From NCBI GenBank assembly GCA_023301335.1, contig JALZVA010000077.1:1-25360 (forward strand): a DNA stretch of 25,360 nt, read 5' to 3'. Both the position numbers and the translations under genes were made by a program. The notes beneath the pieces are model-generated. The model had not been told where the DNA came from, searched no databases, and was given only the letters and a program-made list of their open reading frames with translations. Origin of the DNA: Akkermansiaceae bacterium. GTDB lineage: Bacteria; Verrucomicrobiota; Verrucomicrobiia; Verrucomicrobiales; Akkermansiaceae. Of the stretch, positions 1-7,535 are shown piece by piece (position 1 is the first letter of the stretch; the number at the start of each line of letters is the position of its first letter).

Positions 1-1268
1 AGGTCAGCGTCATGAGATTTCTCATCAATAGTGTAGTAGAGTTCCTCTTTGAGTGTGTAGAGCTTCTTCTTCTGCGCGTCTTGGTAGAGAGAAAGTTCGG
101 TGGTGTCGATTAGGCGGCGGAGCTCAGGCTCCTGCATCATCTTGGCAAGCTGGCGAGAACGTGGCTGGCCTAGCTTCATTTTGAAGATGGCTTTGCCTGC
201 TTCTTCTTCATCGCCTTCTTCCATGAGCTTTTTCACATCTGCGGCGAGCTCTGTGCACATCTGGTTCTGCTTCTTCACGAGCTGCTCAATAGAGCTGCGG
301 TGGATGGCATACTGCTCGATAGATGAGTGCTCAGAAGGACCCGAAATAATGAGTGGCGTTCTAGCTTCATCAATAAGCACGGAGTCGACTTCATCAATGA
401 CGGCGAAGTAGTGGCTGCGCTGAACTTGTTCGTCCTTCGTATCTGCCATGCCGTTATCTCGGAGGTAGTCGAACCCGAATTCTGAGTTAGTACCGTAGGT
501 GATGTCACATTCATACATTTCCTTTCGGAGATAAGAAGGCATCTGGGATTGGATACAGCCAACGCTGAGTCCAAGTTTTCTGAAGACTGTTCCCATCCAG
601 TCGGAATCTCGTTTAGCGAGGTAGTCGTTGACTGTGACAACGTGCACACCTTTTCCTGTGAGTGCGTTTAGGAATACAGGGAGAGTCGCTACGAGGGTCT
701 TCCCTTCACCTGTTTGCATTTCAGAAATGAGACCTTTGTGCAGAGCCATTCCCCCTATCATCTGAACGTCGAAGTGAACCATGTTCCATTCGACTGTTTG
801 TTCCCCGATTTCGAGAGTGGTGCCGCAGAGGCGACGTGCTGCATTTTTTACTGAGGCAAAAGCTTCGGGAAGGATTTCGTTAAGGTAGTTTTCGATGAGT
901 ATGTCGAATTGCTCGTCGAGCTCTCTGAAAGCATTGACAGCGGCTTCGATAGAGCTTGCATTACTTTCCGTTTTTGGGAGTTGGGGGAACTCTTTGGAGA
1001 GTGATTGGAAGCGTTGGTTGATTTCCTCGGCAACACTCTGTTTGGTGGCTTCATCGGCAAGTTCGATAGAGCGGAAAGTAGGTATATCCAGAGGAAGAAA
1101 GCGGTGGAGGTAAGTTTGCCAGCCTTGTATTCTTTCAGAAAGTTGCTCCTCGGACTCGTTTTGGTAGCTGACCTCAAGTGCGTTAATTTTCTCAACGATG
1201 GGTCTCATACGCTTGATTTCGCGTTCGTTCTTGCTGCCTACGATTTTAGTTAAAATCCATTTAATCAT
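1..1268 (-). CDS. secA: Preprotein translocase ATPase SecA, N-terminal part (gene runs off left edge)
   Basis: SecA is the motor ATPase that drives unfolded proteins through the SecYEG channel in the inner membrane. About 422 codons are visible, read on the minus strand from ATG at 1268; the C-terminal part lies outside the window. The start reads MIKWILTKIVGSKNERE, a typical SecA N-terminus. The Walker A motif MQTGEGKT is at residues 184-191, followed by VHVVTVNDYLAKRD (208-221), DITYGTNSEFGFDYLRDN (255-272) and the Walker B/DEAD-like DEVDSVLIDEARTP (292-305). Walker A normally sits near residue 102-109 in E. coli SecA, so about 80 extra residues lie before it (roughly 50-128 plus part of 148-165). 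Further extra sequence follows residue 310. Such insertions are typical of Bacteroidetes-like SecA proteins, as far as I recall. No Shine-Dalgarno is seen before the start. Confidence 0.97.
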   Translation of the reverse strand, partial: MIKWILTKIVGSKNEREIKRMRPIVEKINALEVSYQNESEEQLSERIQGWQTYLHRFLPLDIPTFRSIELADEATKQSVAEEINQRFQSLSKEFPQLPKTESNASSIEAAVNAFRELDEQFDILIENYLNEILPEAFASVKNAARRLCGTTLEIGEQTVEWNMVHFDVQMIGGMALHKGLISEMQTGEGKTLVATLPVFLNALTGKGVHVVTVNDYLAKRDSDWMGTVFRKLGLSVGCIQSQMPSYLRKEMYECDITYGTNSEFGFDYLRDNGMADTKDEQVQRSHYFAVIDEVDSVLIDEARTPLIISGPSEHSSIEQYAIHRSSIEQLVKKQNQMCTELAADVKKLMEEGDEEEAGKAIFKMKLGQPRSRQLAKMMQEPELRRLIDTTELSLYQDAQKKKLYTLKEELYYTIDEKSHDAD

Positions 1269-1361
1269 GAGTAATAAAGCCTATTTGAGGTGATTCTGAG
1301 CTGGCTTAGATACACGTGGGAGGGCAACTAGGCAAGCCACATACTAGGTTTTTTTAGTATT

Positions 1362-1379
1362 TTTAGGAGATTCCCTAAA
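1362..1379. promoter_or_regulatory. Inverted repeat between mntR and secA
   Basis: The sequence TTTAGG-AGATTC-CCTAAA is an 18-bp dyad with perfect 6-bp arms. It lies just past the mntR stop and about 95 bp upstream of the secA start. Its core AGATTCCCTA closely resembles AGATTCTCTA in the dyad upstream of mntR (1881-1893, minus strand). No U-tract follows it in the direction of mntR, so a protein operator is more likely than a terminator. Binding of MntR or another regulator is inference only. Confidence 0.35.
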
Positions 1380-1399
1380 CGGGGACCGATGAGGGCTTT

Positions 1400-1837
1400 T
1401 TAGGGCGTGCTGATTTGCTTTTTTACCTTCTCCAATAGCTTTGGATTTTCAGAAAGCTCGTTAGCTAACGCGTTGATGACTGCGAGGGTGTGACGGGATA
1501 CGTGGTGCTCCATCCCTTCTACATCTTTGTAAATAGTTTCTTCGTTGACTTCGAAGAGGCGGAGAAAGCGGGTGAGGCTGTCATGACGTGCGATGATTGC
1601 TTTGGCGATAGTCAAGCCCTTGTCGGTGAGAGTCGTGCCGCGATATTTAACGTGTTTAACTAATCCCTCCTCATCGAGTCGTTTGAGCATATTGGTGACA
1701 CTTGCTTGGGAGATTTCTAGGCTTTTAGCGATGTCAATTGGACGTGCATATCCGAGATCTTCAATAAGATGAAAAATCTGTTCAAGGTAGTCGTCCATGG
1801 CGACTGAGCCACTGGTTCTTGGTGGGATGATGGGCAT
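1400..1837 (-). CDS. mntR: DtxR/MntR-family metal-dependent transcriptional regulator
   Basis: This cytoplasmic repressor family senses Mn(II) (or Fe(II) in DtxR relatives) and controls metal transport genes. The 145-aa protein aligns well with Bacillus subtilis MntR: an N-terminal winged helix (about residues 15-75, with the recognition region ISQASVTNMLKRLDEEGLV) and a metal-binding and dimerisation domain (about 76-145). All six MntR metal ligands are present at a constant offset of +8: D16, E19, H85, E107, E110 and H111, the last three within DVEGMEHHVS. The SH3-like third domain of long DtxR/IdeR proteins is absent, as in MntR. The start is ATG at 1837; ATG at 1798 (M14) is a possible alternative that still keeps every ligand. 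No metal transporter is adjacent in the window, so the regulon is unknown. Dyads lie on both sides of the gene (1881-1893 and 1362-1379). Confidence 0.9.
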   Translation of the reverse strand: MPIIPPRTSGSVAMDDYLEQIFHLIEDLGYARPIDIAKSLEISQASVTNMLKRLDEEGLVKHVKYRGTTLTDKGLTIAKAIIARHDSLTRFLRLFEVNEETIYKDVEGMEHHVSRHTLAVINALANELSENPKLLEKVKKQISTP

Positions 1838-1880
1838 GATTAAGCGGGTGCACTATCGACAATGACCTTGTGGATGTAAA

Positions 1881-1893
1881 TAGAGAATCTCTA
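1881..1893. promoter_or_regulatory. Palindrome upstream of mntR
   Basis: TAGAGA-A-TCTCTA is a perfect 13-bp palindrome centred about 50 bp before the mntR start. It spans the stop codon of the upstream gene. On the minus strand it contains AGATTCTCTA, nine of ten bases identical to the core of the dyad at 1362-1379. It could be an autoregulatory site of MntR; this is an inference from position and pairing only. Confidence 0.35.
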
Positions 1894-2397
1894 GGGTGCT
1901 GCTAAAAGGACAGAGGAGAGGAGCCATTGCTTCTCTATTTTTGTAAAAGTGAAGCTGATTTTTAGTTTCAGAGTTTCTTTTAAAGGGATTTTTCTAGCGG
2001 CTACTTGAACCGTATTAGGAAAAGTGACGGTGTAGGTGGAGTCATCGATTTTTTGGACAACTAAGTCACCGGTCGAGTGAACTAACTCTTTTAGATAGTT
2101 ATTTTTTTGCTGAAGAGCAACGATGATATGATCGAGGCTGATGCGGTTGAGCGGGATGAGATTTTGTAAATAATTCGCCATTGTCGAGGGGGTATCGATC
2201 TTTATTTTTACGGAGTCCGCATAAAGTCCGTCGGCAAAGAGAGCGCTGCTTACCCCAGCCTTGTCGCCAGGAGAGATAGAGAAGGAGTTAAGAATCTTAT
2301 GCGTCTTTCTTTTCATTTGGGTTTTTGGCAGCATGAACCAATAAAAAAAAGAGCCAGCGGCAAGAATGATGAAGAGAAAGGTACCAAATTTTTTCAC
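1891..2397 (-). CDS. Hypothetical membrane-anchored protein
   Basis: I do not recognise this 168-aa protein. It starts with GTG at 2397 (MKKFGTFLF). One hydrophobic stretch at about residues 4-23 ends in FYWFMLPKTQ and is followed by basic residues (KRKTHK). This suggests either an uncleaved N-terminal anchor or a signal peptide, with the remaining 140 residues outside the cytoplasm. The soluble part shows alternating hydrophobic and polar segments consistent with a small alpha/beta fold, for example the strand-like stretches GDLVVQKI and STYTVTFP and a final TKIEKQWLLSSVLL. An NTF2-like fold is conceivable but not demonstrated. The gene lies 53 bp upstream of mntR on the same strand, so the two may be co-transcribed, and it is divergent from the SOUL lipoprotein gene (94-bp gap). 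Confidence 0.7.
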   Translation of the reverse strand: MKKFGTFLFIILAAGSFFYWFMLPKTQMKRKTHKILNSFSISPGDKAGVSSALFADGLYADSVKIKIDTPSTMANYLQNLIPLNRISLDHIIVALQQKNNYLKELVHSTGDLVVQKIDDSTYTVTFPNTVQVAARKIPLKETLKLKISFTFTKIEKQWLLSSVLLAAP

Positions 2398-2491
2398 AAG
2401 TTTAGAGTCGGGCTGAAGGGTTGATTTGTCAAGGTTGTGCTGAAAGGAAAAGAAGGGTTGAGGTGATGCTTGGGAAAGGGTAGCGTGAGGG

Positions 2492-3088
2492 ATGATGAAG
2501 AAGAGGAAGAGTATGAAATGGGTGTTTTCAATCGCATTGCTGTTAGGCTTTGGCGTATTAGTCGTGAGTTGTGATTCCTATGAAACGGCAGCCTATGAGG
2601 TAAAAGAGAAGGACGGGAAGTTTGAAATTAGAGATTATGAAGAACTGACTTTGGTGTCTGTATCGATGAACGATGCTGCACGTAGCTCCGAGAATAGTAG
2701 CTTTAGAAAGCTCTTTAAGTACATTTCAAAGGGGAATAGTGAGAAAAAGAAGATTGCGATGACGACCCCTGTTTTCATGGATAGTGAGGGCGATGAGAAG
2801 GTGATGAGTTTTGTGCTGCCAAAGAAAGTGGCAGAGGGAGAGGTGCCTAAGCCTGAGGACAAGAAGGTAAAGATATCAGTAAGAAAGGCAGCAACCTTTG
2901 CTGTCTATCGATATGCAGGGAAGTCTGATTTGAAGAAAAGTGAGGAAGCTGCTAAAAAGCTCAATGCTTGGTTAGAAGATTCAGATTACACAGCGGAGGG
3001 AGAGTTGATTCGTGCAGGATATAATCCACCTTGGACGCCTGGACCAATGAGACGGAATGAGGTTCTGTTAGAAATAAAAAAGAAGTAA
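2492..3088 (+). CDS. SOUL-family heme-binding-like lipoprotein
   Basis: The 198-aa product has a lipoprotein signal: basic MMKKRKSMK, a hydrophobic core, and the lipobox VVSC with the lipidated cysteine at C27. The residue after the cysteine is Asp (C27-D28), which in E. coli retains lipoproteins in the inner membrane; whether this holds here is unknown. The mature part matches the SOUL/HBP family: YEVKEKDGKFEIRDYEE, then a central segment with KKIAMTTPVFM, later KVKISVRKAATFAVYRYAG, and the terminal YNPPWTPGPMRRNEVLLEI. SOUL proteins bind heme or other tetrapyrroles in some members, but many bacterial members are uncharacterised. The start could be ATG at 2492, 2495 or 2513 (M8). It is monocistronic by position, divergent from the gene at 1891-2397 and convergent with pyruvate kinase. 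Confidence 0.9.
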   Translation: MMKKRKSMKWVFSIALLLGFGVLVVSCDSYETAAYEVKEKDGKFEIRDYEELTLVSVSMNDAARSSENSSFRKLFKYISKGNSEKKKIAMTTPVFMDSEGDEKVMSFVLPKKVAEGEVPKPEDKKVKISVRKAATFAVYRYAGKSDLKKSEEAAKKLNAWLEDSDYTAEGELIRAGYNPPWTPGPMRRNEVLLEIKKK

Positions 3089-3140
3089 TTTAGAAAGCTA
3101 CTTTGTGAAAATGAATTGAGCTATTGAATTTTAAATAACC

Positions 3141-3178
3141 ACAAAAAAACGTCCAAGCAGGATTCTGCTTGGACGTTT
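3141..3178 (-). terminator. Intrinsic terminator of pyk (possibly bidirectional)
   Basis: A perfect 14-bp stem (3147-3160 with 3165-3178) closes a GATT loop. On the minus strand the stem is followed by a run of seven T, so it is a strong terminator for pyk, whose stop lies about 20 bp before it. On the plus strand only a poor U-tract follows (GTCTTTG), but the hairpin may also end transcripts of the SOUL lipoprotein gene. Confidence 0.92.
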
Positions 3179-3199
3179 GTCTTTGAAAAGAGGTCTTAA

Positions 3200-4612
3200 T
3201 TAAGCGTGTAAGAGTAGAATAGAATCGACTGCTTGGCTTTTTCTTAAGGTATCAGAGATCACTACAAGAGGCGTGCCCTCTTGTACGATGTTGTTCTCCT
3301 TGAGATAATCAACGGCACTATTAATAGTGATGAGTGGATCGTCGTAGAAAGGAAGCTCGTAAGCCTGAATCCCACGTGCAAGCGCAAGTCGGCGGCAAGT
3401 TTCAGGTGTAGAAGCAAAGGAGTGAATGTGTGCTTCTGGGCGGAGTAGAGCCGTCTGCACAGACATGACACCACGCTTGGTAAATACCACGATGTGCGCA
3501 CCTTCTAAACTATCTGCAAGGTTCACAGCAGCCTGAACGACTTTTTGTTTACCTGTTGTGAGAACTGCAAGTTTTGCATTCCCTGCACTTTCTGTAGCTT
3601 CCATTTTACGTGCGATGCGATCGAGTGTCTGAACACAGCGGATAGGGAACTCACCGACAGAAGTTTCTCCAGAGAGCATGATGGAATCAGCTTCTTCGAA
3701 GACGGCGTGAGCAACATCAGTCGCTTCTGCACGGGTCGGAGTAGGATTCGTGATCATGGACTCAAGCATATGTGTTGCAACAATCACGCGGCGGCCAAGA
3801 GCGTGGCAGCGCTTAGTGATGTGACGCTGGATAAGCGGGAGTTCTTCTACATTGACTTCGATACCGAGGTCACCACGAGCAATCATGATGATGTCGGAAG
3901 CGAGGATGATATCGTCAATATTCTTGATAGCTTCTTGGTCTTCTACCTTGGAAATGATGTGAGCAGTTCCACCAAGTTTTTCCATTTCGCCTCTGAGTTC
4001 AGTCACGTGCGCGGCGTCACGAACGAATGAACCAGCGATGTAGTCGGATTGACATTCCACAGCGACAGCAAGATCAGCGTGATCTTTTTCAGTCATAGCA
4101 GGAAGGTTAAGGCGTGTTCCAGGTAAGTTGATGTGGCGACGGTTGCCTAGCTTACCAGCGGTGTTAACTGTACAGATGATGCGGTCGTCTTGCTTTTCAT
4201 CGATGTGCATGAGCATGGTCCCGTTGTCCACCACGAGAGTTTTACCCGCTTCTACATCGTTGATCATGCCACCGTAGTTCACGGTTGTTGAGTATTTGAT
4301 ACTTGGCTCAGAGTCCTTGACGCGGAATTCTACCTTGTCTCCGATCTCAAGTTCGAAAGGTGCATCGAGGTCTCCTGTGCGGATAGATGGACCTTGAAGG
4401 TCGAAGAGGATAGCAACGTGGCGATTTTTCTCCTTCCCGATTTTACGAATGTTATGCACGGCTTCGCGACACCAATCGTGTTGTGCATGACTCATGTTAA
4501 GGCGGAAAACGTCTACGCCGTTATCAATAAGCTGTGCTAAGTTATCTGGTGAATCAGTTGCTGGTCCCAGAGTGATGATAATACTAGTTTTTCTAAATTG
4601 TGAAGTGCTCAT
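3200..4612 (-). CDS. pyk: Pyruvate kinase
   Basis: Catalyses phosphoenolpyruvate + ADP to pyruvate + ATP, the last step of glycolysis, in the cytoplasm. I place the start at ATG 4612 (MSTSQFRKTSIIITLGPAT), which matches the usual family start; an in-frame ATG at 4675 would add 21 residues that look non-coding. The length is then 470 aa, normal for the family. Motifs (numbered from 4612): active-site RLNMSH with R37 and N39, DLQGPSIRTG at 71-80, the catalytic-lysine and metal region ISKVED, then IMIARGDLGIE, and ATHMLESMITNPTPTRAEATDVAHAV followed by IMLSGETSVGEFP. The C-terminal alpha/beta domain is present (VVFTKRG). The residue that tracks K+ dependence is S76 rather than Glu or Lys. The gene is divergent from sua5 and ends at a strong terminator. 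Confidence 0.96.
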   Translation of the reverse strand: MSTSQFRKTSIIITLGPATDSPDNLAQLIDNGVDVFRLNMSHAQHDWCREAVHNIRKIGKEKNRHVAILFDLQGPSIRTGDLDAPFELEIGDKVEFRVKDSEPSIKYSTTVNYGGMINDVEAGKTLVVDNGTMLMHIDEKQDDRIICTVNTAGKLGNRRHINLPGTRLNLPAMTEKDHADLAVAVECQSDYIAGSFVRDAAHVTELRGEMEKLGGTAHIISKVEDQEAIKNIDDIILASDIIMIARGDLGIEVNVEELPLIQRHITKRCHALGRRVIVATHMLESMITNPTPTRAEATDVAHAVFEEADSIMLSGETSVGEFPIRCVQTLDRIARKMEATESAGNAKLAVLTTGKQKVVQAAVNLADSLEGAHIVVFTKRGVMSVQTALLRPEAHIHSFASTPETCRRLALARGIQAYELPFYDDPLITINSAVDYLKENNIVQEGTPLVVISDTLRKSQAVDSILLLHA

Positions 4613-4717
4613 CTGTCGGCGGTATCGGTGAGTTACTTGAAAAATGCAAGTAGGAACTTGGTGGAATTTGAGCATTGTCGAGATAGGGAGAAATAATGGT
4701 GTGTGTTTTTTAAAAAG

Positions 4718-4735
4718 AGGTTCTATAGGTTCTAT
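4718..4735. repeat. Perfect tandem 9-bp repeat in the pyk/sua5 divergent promoter region
   Basis: AGGTTCTAT occurs twice head to tail with no spacer. It lies about 105 bp upstream of the pyk start and 80 bp upstream of sua5, directly followed by the dyad TGTGA-N9-TCACA (4737-4755). Nine-bp spacing is close to one helical turn, so it could be a direct-repeat operator, or simply a small duplication. Confidence 0.6.
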
Positions 4736-4813
4736 TTGTGATTGATTTATTCACATGGCGGGACTGGGAATAGCAGGATACGAATCTTTCTGATTGAGAA
4801 TAGTGGGTGGTAG

Positions 4814-5860
4814 TTGTATAGCCCGACTGTGATAGAGACGAAGATGGTCGTGGCAGACCCTGAAAATATGAGTGAAGCAGTAGCTGCTGCGGTAGCTGAG
4901 CTGAATGCTGGAGGAGTGGTAGCACTGCCTACAGAGACTGTGTATGGATTAGGAGCAGACGCACTTAACCCTGACGCGGTGGCAAAGGTGTTTGCCGCTA
5001 AGGAAAGGCCTTCGTTTAATCCTTTGATCGTGCATGTAAGATCAAGGGAGGCGATTCATGAGGTAGCAGATATCCCTACAGAGATGCTAGAGACGGTGAA
5101 TGCCCTCATTTCTGCTCATTGGCCTGGGCCACTTACACTTGTGTTACCGAAGAAAGACATCGTTCCTGATGTGGTCACTAGTGGTAAAGATACTGTGGCC
5201 GTTAGGATGAGCGACCATCCTGTGATGAAGGCAATCACCAAAGAATTTGGAAAGCCGATTGCTGCACCTAGTGCTAATAAATTTGGGAGTATTAGCCCGA
5301 CTGCCGTTGCTGCGGTGGTGGAGGAATTAGATGGAGAAATACCTCTTATTATTGATGGTGGAGCCTGTTTAAATGGTGTAGAGAGCACGATTGTCCGTGT
5401 CGAAGCGACAGAGGGGAGACCTCATCTGCACCTATTACGCCCAGGGCCAGTGGTGAAGGAAGATTTACAAAAGGTGGGGAAAGTGATCCGACCGAAGAAG
5501 AAAAAGGTGACTGAGACTGCTCCAGAGGCGCCAGGGATGCTGGAAAGCCATTACGCTCCATCAACACCGTTATATCTGTATAATGATCCATCGGAGTTTG
5601 TTCCAGAGCCAGGGAAGACCTATGGGCTTCTGAGTTACCGAGGACAAGATAAGGATGGGTATATGAAACTACATGACTGGGAGCAAATTGAAGAACTTAG
5701 TCCGGGGAAGGGGAAACTCGCGGAAGCCTCAGTGCGCTTATTTTTCTGTATGCGTAAGCTGGACCAGAGTGGTGTGGATGCGATCATTGTTGAGCCTGTT
5801 TCAGAAGTAGGCTTAGGAGTGGCGATCATGGACCGCTTGCGTAGAGCTAGCGTGGTTTAA
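4814..5860 (+). CDS. sua5: L-threonylcarbamoyladenylate synthase, two-domain Sua5 type
   Basis: Makes threonylcarbamoyl-AMP from threonine, bicarbonate and ATP, the first step of the universal t6A37 modification of ANN-decoding tRNAs. The 348-aa length is that of the long Sua5 form (YrdC domain plus C-terminal Sua5 domain), not the short TsaC. The YrdC domain covers roughly residues 15-215: GGVVALPTETVYGLGADAL, KVFAAKERPSFNPLIVHV, HWPGPLTLVLP, and APSANKFGSISPTAV. A linker with LLRPGPV and PGMLESHYAPSTPLY leads into the Sua5 domain (about 240-348). The start is uncertain: TTG at 4814, GTG at 4829 and ATG at 4844 are all in frame; the conserved region begins after all three. The partner genes tsaB, tsaD and tsaE are not in the window. 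murJ follows after 58 bp. Confidence 0.95.
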   Translation: MYSPTVIETKMVVADPENMSEAVAAAVAELNAGGVVALPTETVYGLGADALNPDAVAKVFAAKERPSFNPLIVHVRSREAIHEVADIPTEMLETVNALISAHWPGPLTLVLPKKDIVPDVVTSGKDTVAVRMSDHPVMKAITKEFGKPIAAPSANKFGSISPTAVAAVVEELDGEIPLIIDGGACLNGVESTIVRVEATEGRPHLHLLRPGPVVKEDLQKVGKVIRPKKKKVTETAPEAPGMLESHYAPSTPLYLYNDPSEFVPEPGKTYGLLSYRGQDKDGYMKLHDWEQIEELSPGKGKLAEASVRLFFCMRKLDQSGVDAIIVEPVSEVGLGVAIMDRLRRASVV

Positions 5861-5918
5861 GTCTCTTTATTGTTAGGTTGAAGTGCTTTTTTAGATGATG
5901 ATATTTTTATAACTAGAT

Positions 5919-7460
5919 ATGGTAAGAGCGTTGATGACTGTAAGTGGCCTGACTCTGGTGAGTCGGGTGTTGGGCTTATTGCGTGATGTGGTGATCAACC
6001 ATTACTTAGGAGTGAATGCTGTCTCGGATGCTTGGAACTCGGCGTTTCAATTCCCTAATTTATTTAGACGAGTCTTTGGCGAAGGGGCGTTTAATGCTGC
6101 CTTTGTGCCGATGTATGCTGGGAAGTTAGAAGATGGTAAAGACGAGGCGTTTAGTTTCGGAAGTAGAACGATTCTGCTACTATCCTTGATTCTGGCTGGG
6201 GTCTTCTTTTTCTGCATGGTGTTTACCTGGCCGATCATGTGGGTGTTCAATGCCGGTTATGATAGCGAGACTCTGGATTTAACAGTTTCCTTGGCACGAG
6301 TGACGATGGGTTACCTCTTTTTCGTCTGCCTACTCTCTGCATTTAGTGCGGTCTTAAATTCTCATAAAAGATTCTTCGCACCTGCGTTTTCCTATGCCTT
6401 TTTGAACGTCGTTTTTCTAGTTGGCCTATGGGGTTTTGTCCCTCTTTATGAAAAACCTGAAGAGGTTTTGTCTTGGTCTCTCCTAGCGGCAGGAGTGATT
6501 CAGTTGATAGTGGTGGTGATTCCAGCCTACCGTCTTGGATTTAAGGTGAAATTCGAAAGGCCAAAGTGGACAAGCGACATGAAAAAATTGTCGCTACTAA
6601 TGATCCCAGGTCTTCTCAGCGCGGGGATTCAACAGGTGAATTTGCTGGTGGGCGGGCTCGTCGTATCGTTCCAAGAAGGAGGGAAAACGATGATCTACAA
6701 CGCGGATCGGATTAACCAACTACCTTTGGGCTTGATAGGCATCGCCTTTGGGATCGTGCTGCTTCCAGAAATCACTCGTTTGATAAAAAATGACAAGCTC
6801 ACTGAGGCCAGAGACTCCCTACAAACGGGTATGGTGTATGCGATGTTTCTCACTCTTCCTGCAATGGTAGGTATGGTGGTGCTTGCTGAGCCGATGTTGT
6901 TTGTGCTTTTTAAAGGAGGGAAATTCACTGCTGAAGCGGCTCAGTCTGCGGGCTATGCGCTGTCTGTCTTTGCTCTAGGTTGCCCAGCGTATGTGCTGGC
7001 ACGGGTGCTGCAGCCTGGGTACTTTGCAAGACAAGATACCAAGACTCCGATGAAATACACCTTTGCCTCTGCAGTTACGAATGCAGTGCTCTGCTTGGTG
7101 GCTCTTGGGTTGCTGAAAGGCTCAGGCTATTTGCACATAGGCTGTGCTGCTGCGACCTCGATTGCAGGTTGGCTAAATGTGGTTTTACTAGCTCGTGGCT
7201 TGAAGAAACCAGAACTGATAATCTTACGAAAAAAATTCTGGGTAAAAATGAGCAAAATGTTGATGGTAAGCCTCCTCATGGGCGTGGCGATTTACTTCGC
7301 CGCCGAGGTGGTGTATTCTCCATTACACTCTGATTCTAGGCTCTTGAGGACTGGCACACTCCTCTTGCTTATTACTTTTGGAGTTACATTGTATTTCTGT
7401 GTGTCGCATTTTGGAAAGGTGATGTCACTTCGTGAGCTTAAAAATGGCTTCAAGAGGTAA
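5919..7460 (+). CDS. murJ: Lipid II flippase MurJ (MviN family)
   Basis: Moves lipid-linked peptidoglycan precursor (lipid II) across the inner membrane. The 513-aa protein is hydrophobic throughout, consistent with the 14 transmembrane helices of the MOP/MviN fold. The N-terminal signature is very clear: SRVLGLLRD, then VSDAWNSAFQFPNLFRRVFGEGAF and AAFVPMYA. Residues equivalent to the essential E. coli R18, R24, D39 and R52 are present as R16, R22, D38 and R50. Later hallmarks are GLLSAGIQQVNLLV and YNADRINQLPLGLIGIAFGIVLLPEITR. The start at ATG 5919 has no Shine-Dalgarno; a -10-like TATAAC lies at 5908-5913. The gene is probably in one unit with sua5, and no terminator is seen between murJ and the next gene. 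Confidence 0.97.
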   Translation: MVRALMTVSGLTLVSRVLGLLRDVVINHYLGVNAVSDAWNSAFQFPNLFRRVFGEGAFNAAFVPMYAGKLEDGKDEAFSFGSRTILLLSLILAGVFFFCMVFTWPIMWVFNAGYDSETLDLTVSLARVTMGYLFFVCLLSAFSAVLNSHKRFFAPAFSYAFLNVVFLVGLWGFVPLYEKPEEVLSWSLLAAGVIQLIVVVIPAYRLGFKVKFERPKWTSDMKKLSLLMIPGLLSAGIQQVNLLVGGLVVSFQEGGKTMIYNADRINQLPLGLIGIAFGIVLLPEITRLIKNDKLTEARDSLQTGMVYAMFLTLPAMVGMVVLAEPMLFVLFKGGKFTAEAAQSAGYALSVFALGCPAYVLARVLQPGYFARQDTKTPMKYTFASAVTNAVLCLVALGLLKGSGYLHIGCAAATSIAGWLNVVLLARGLKKPELIILRKKFWVKMSKMLMVSLLMGVAIYFAAEVVYSPLHSDSRLLRTGTLLLLITFGVTLYFCVSHFGKVMSLRELKNGFKR

Positions 7461-7516
7461 TAGATGGACTAAAAGCTGATTTAAAAGTTATTTGTCATAG
7501 AAAAATTCTAAAAATC

Positions 7517-7525
7517 TGCTATAAT
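7517..7525 (+). promoter_or_regulatory. Extended -10 promoter for the small gene at 7536
   Basis: TG-C-TATAAT is a perfect extended -10 element. No convincing -35 lies at the normal distance (TTGTCA at 7492-7497 is 22 bp away), which is acceptable for extended -10 promoters. The expected start of transcription is near 7532, only about four bases before the ATG, so the mRNA would be nearly leaderless. Confidence 0.55.
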
Positions 7526-7535
7526 CCGCTTTGTT

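Noticed and set aside
1343..1365. ATACTA...TAGTAT hairpin followed by T-run on the plus strand
   Set aside because: No plus-strand gene precedes it and the stem is weak and A/T-only, so a terminator is not supported.
3545..4030. 161-aa open frame on the plus strand opposite pyk
   Set aside because: It lies wholly inside a well-supported pyruvate kinase gene and its product is rich in Cys, Ser and His with no family features; it is an antisense shadow.
4737..4755. CRP-like site TGTGA-N9-TCACA
   Set aside because: CRP sites have six bases between half-sites, not nine, so it is not called as a CRP site; it is kept only as context of the tandem repeat.
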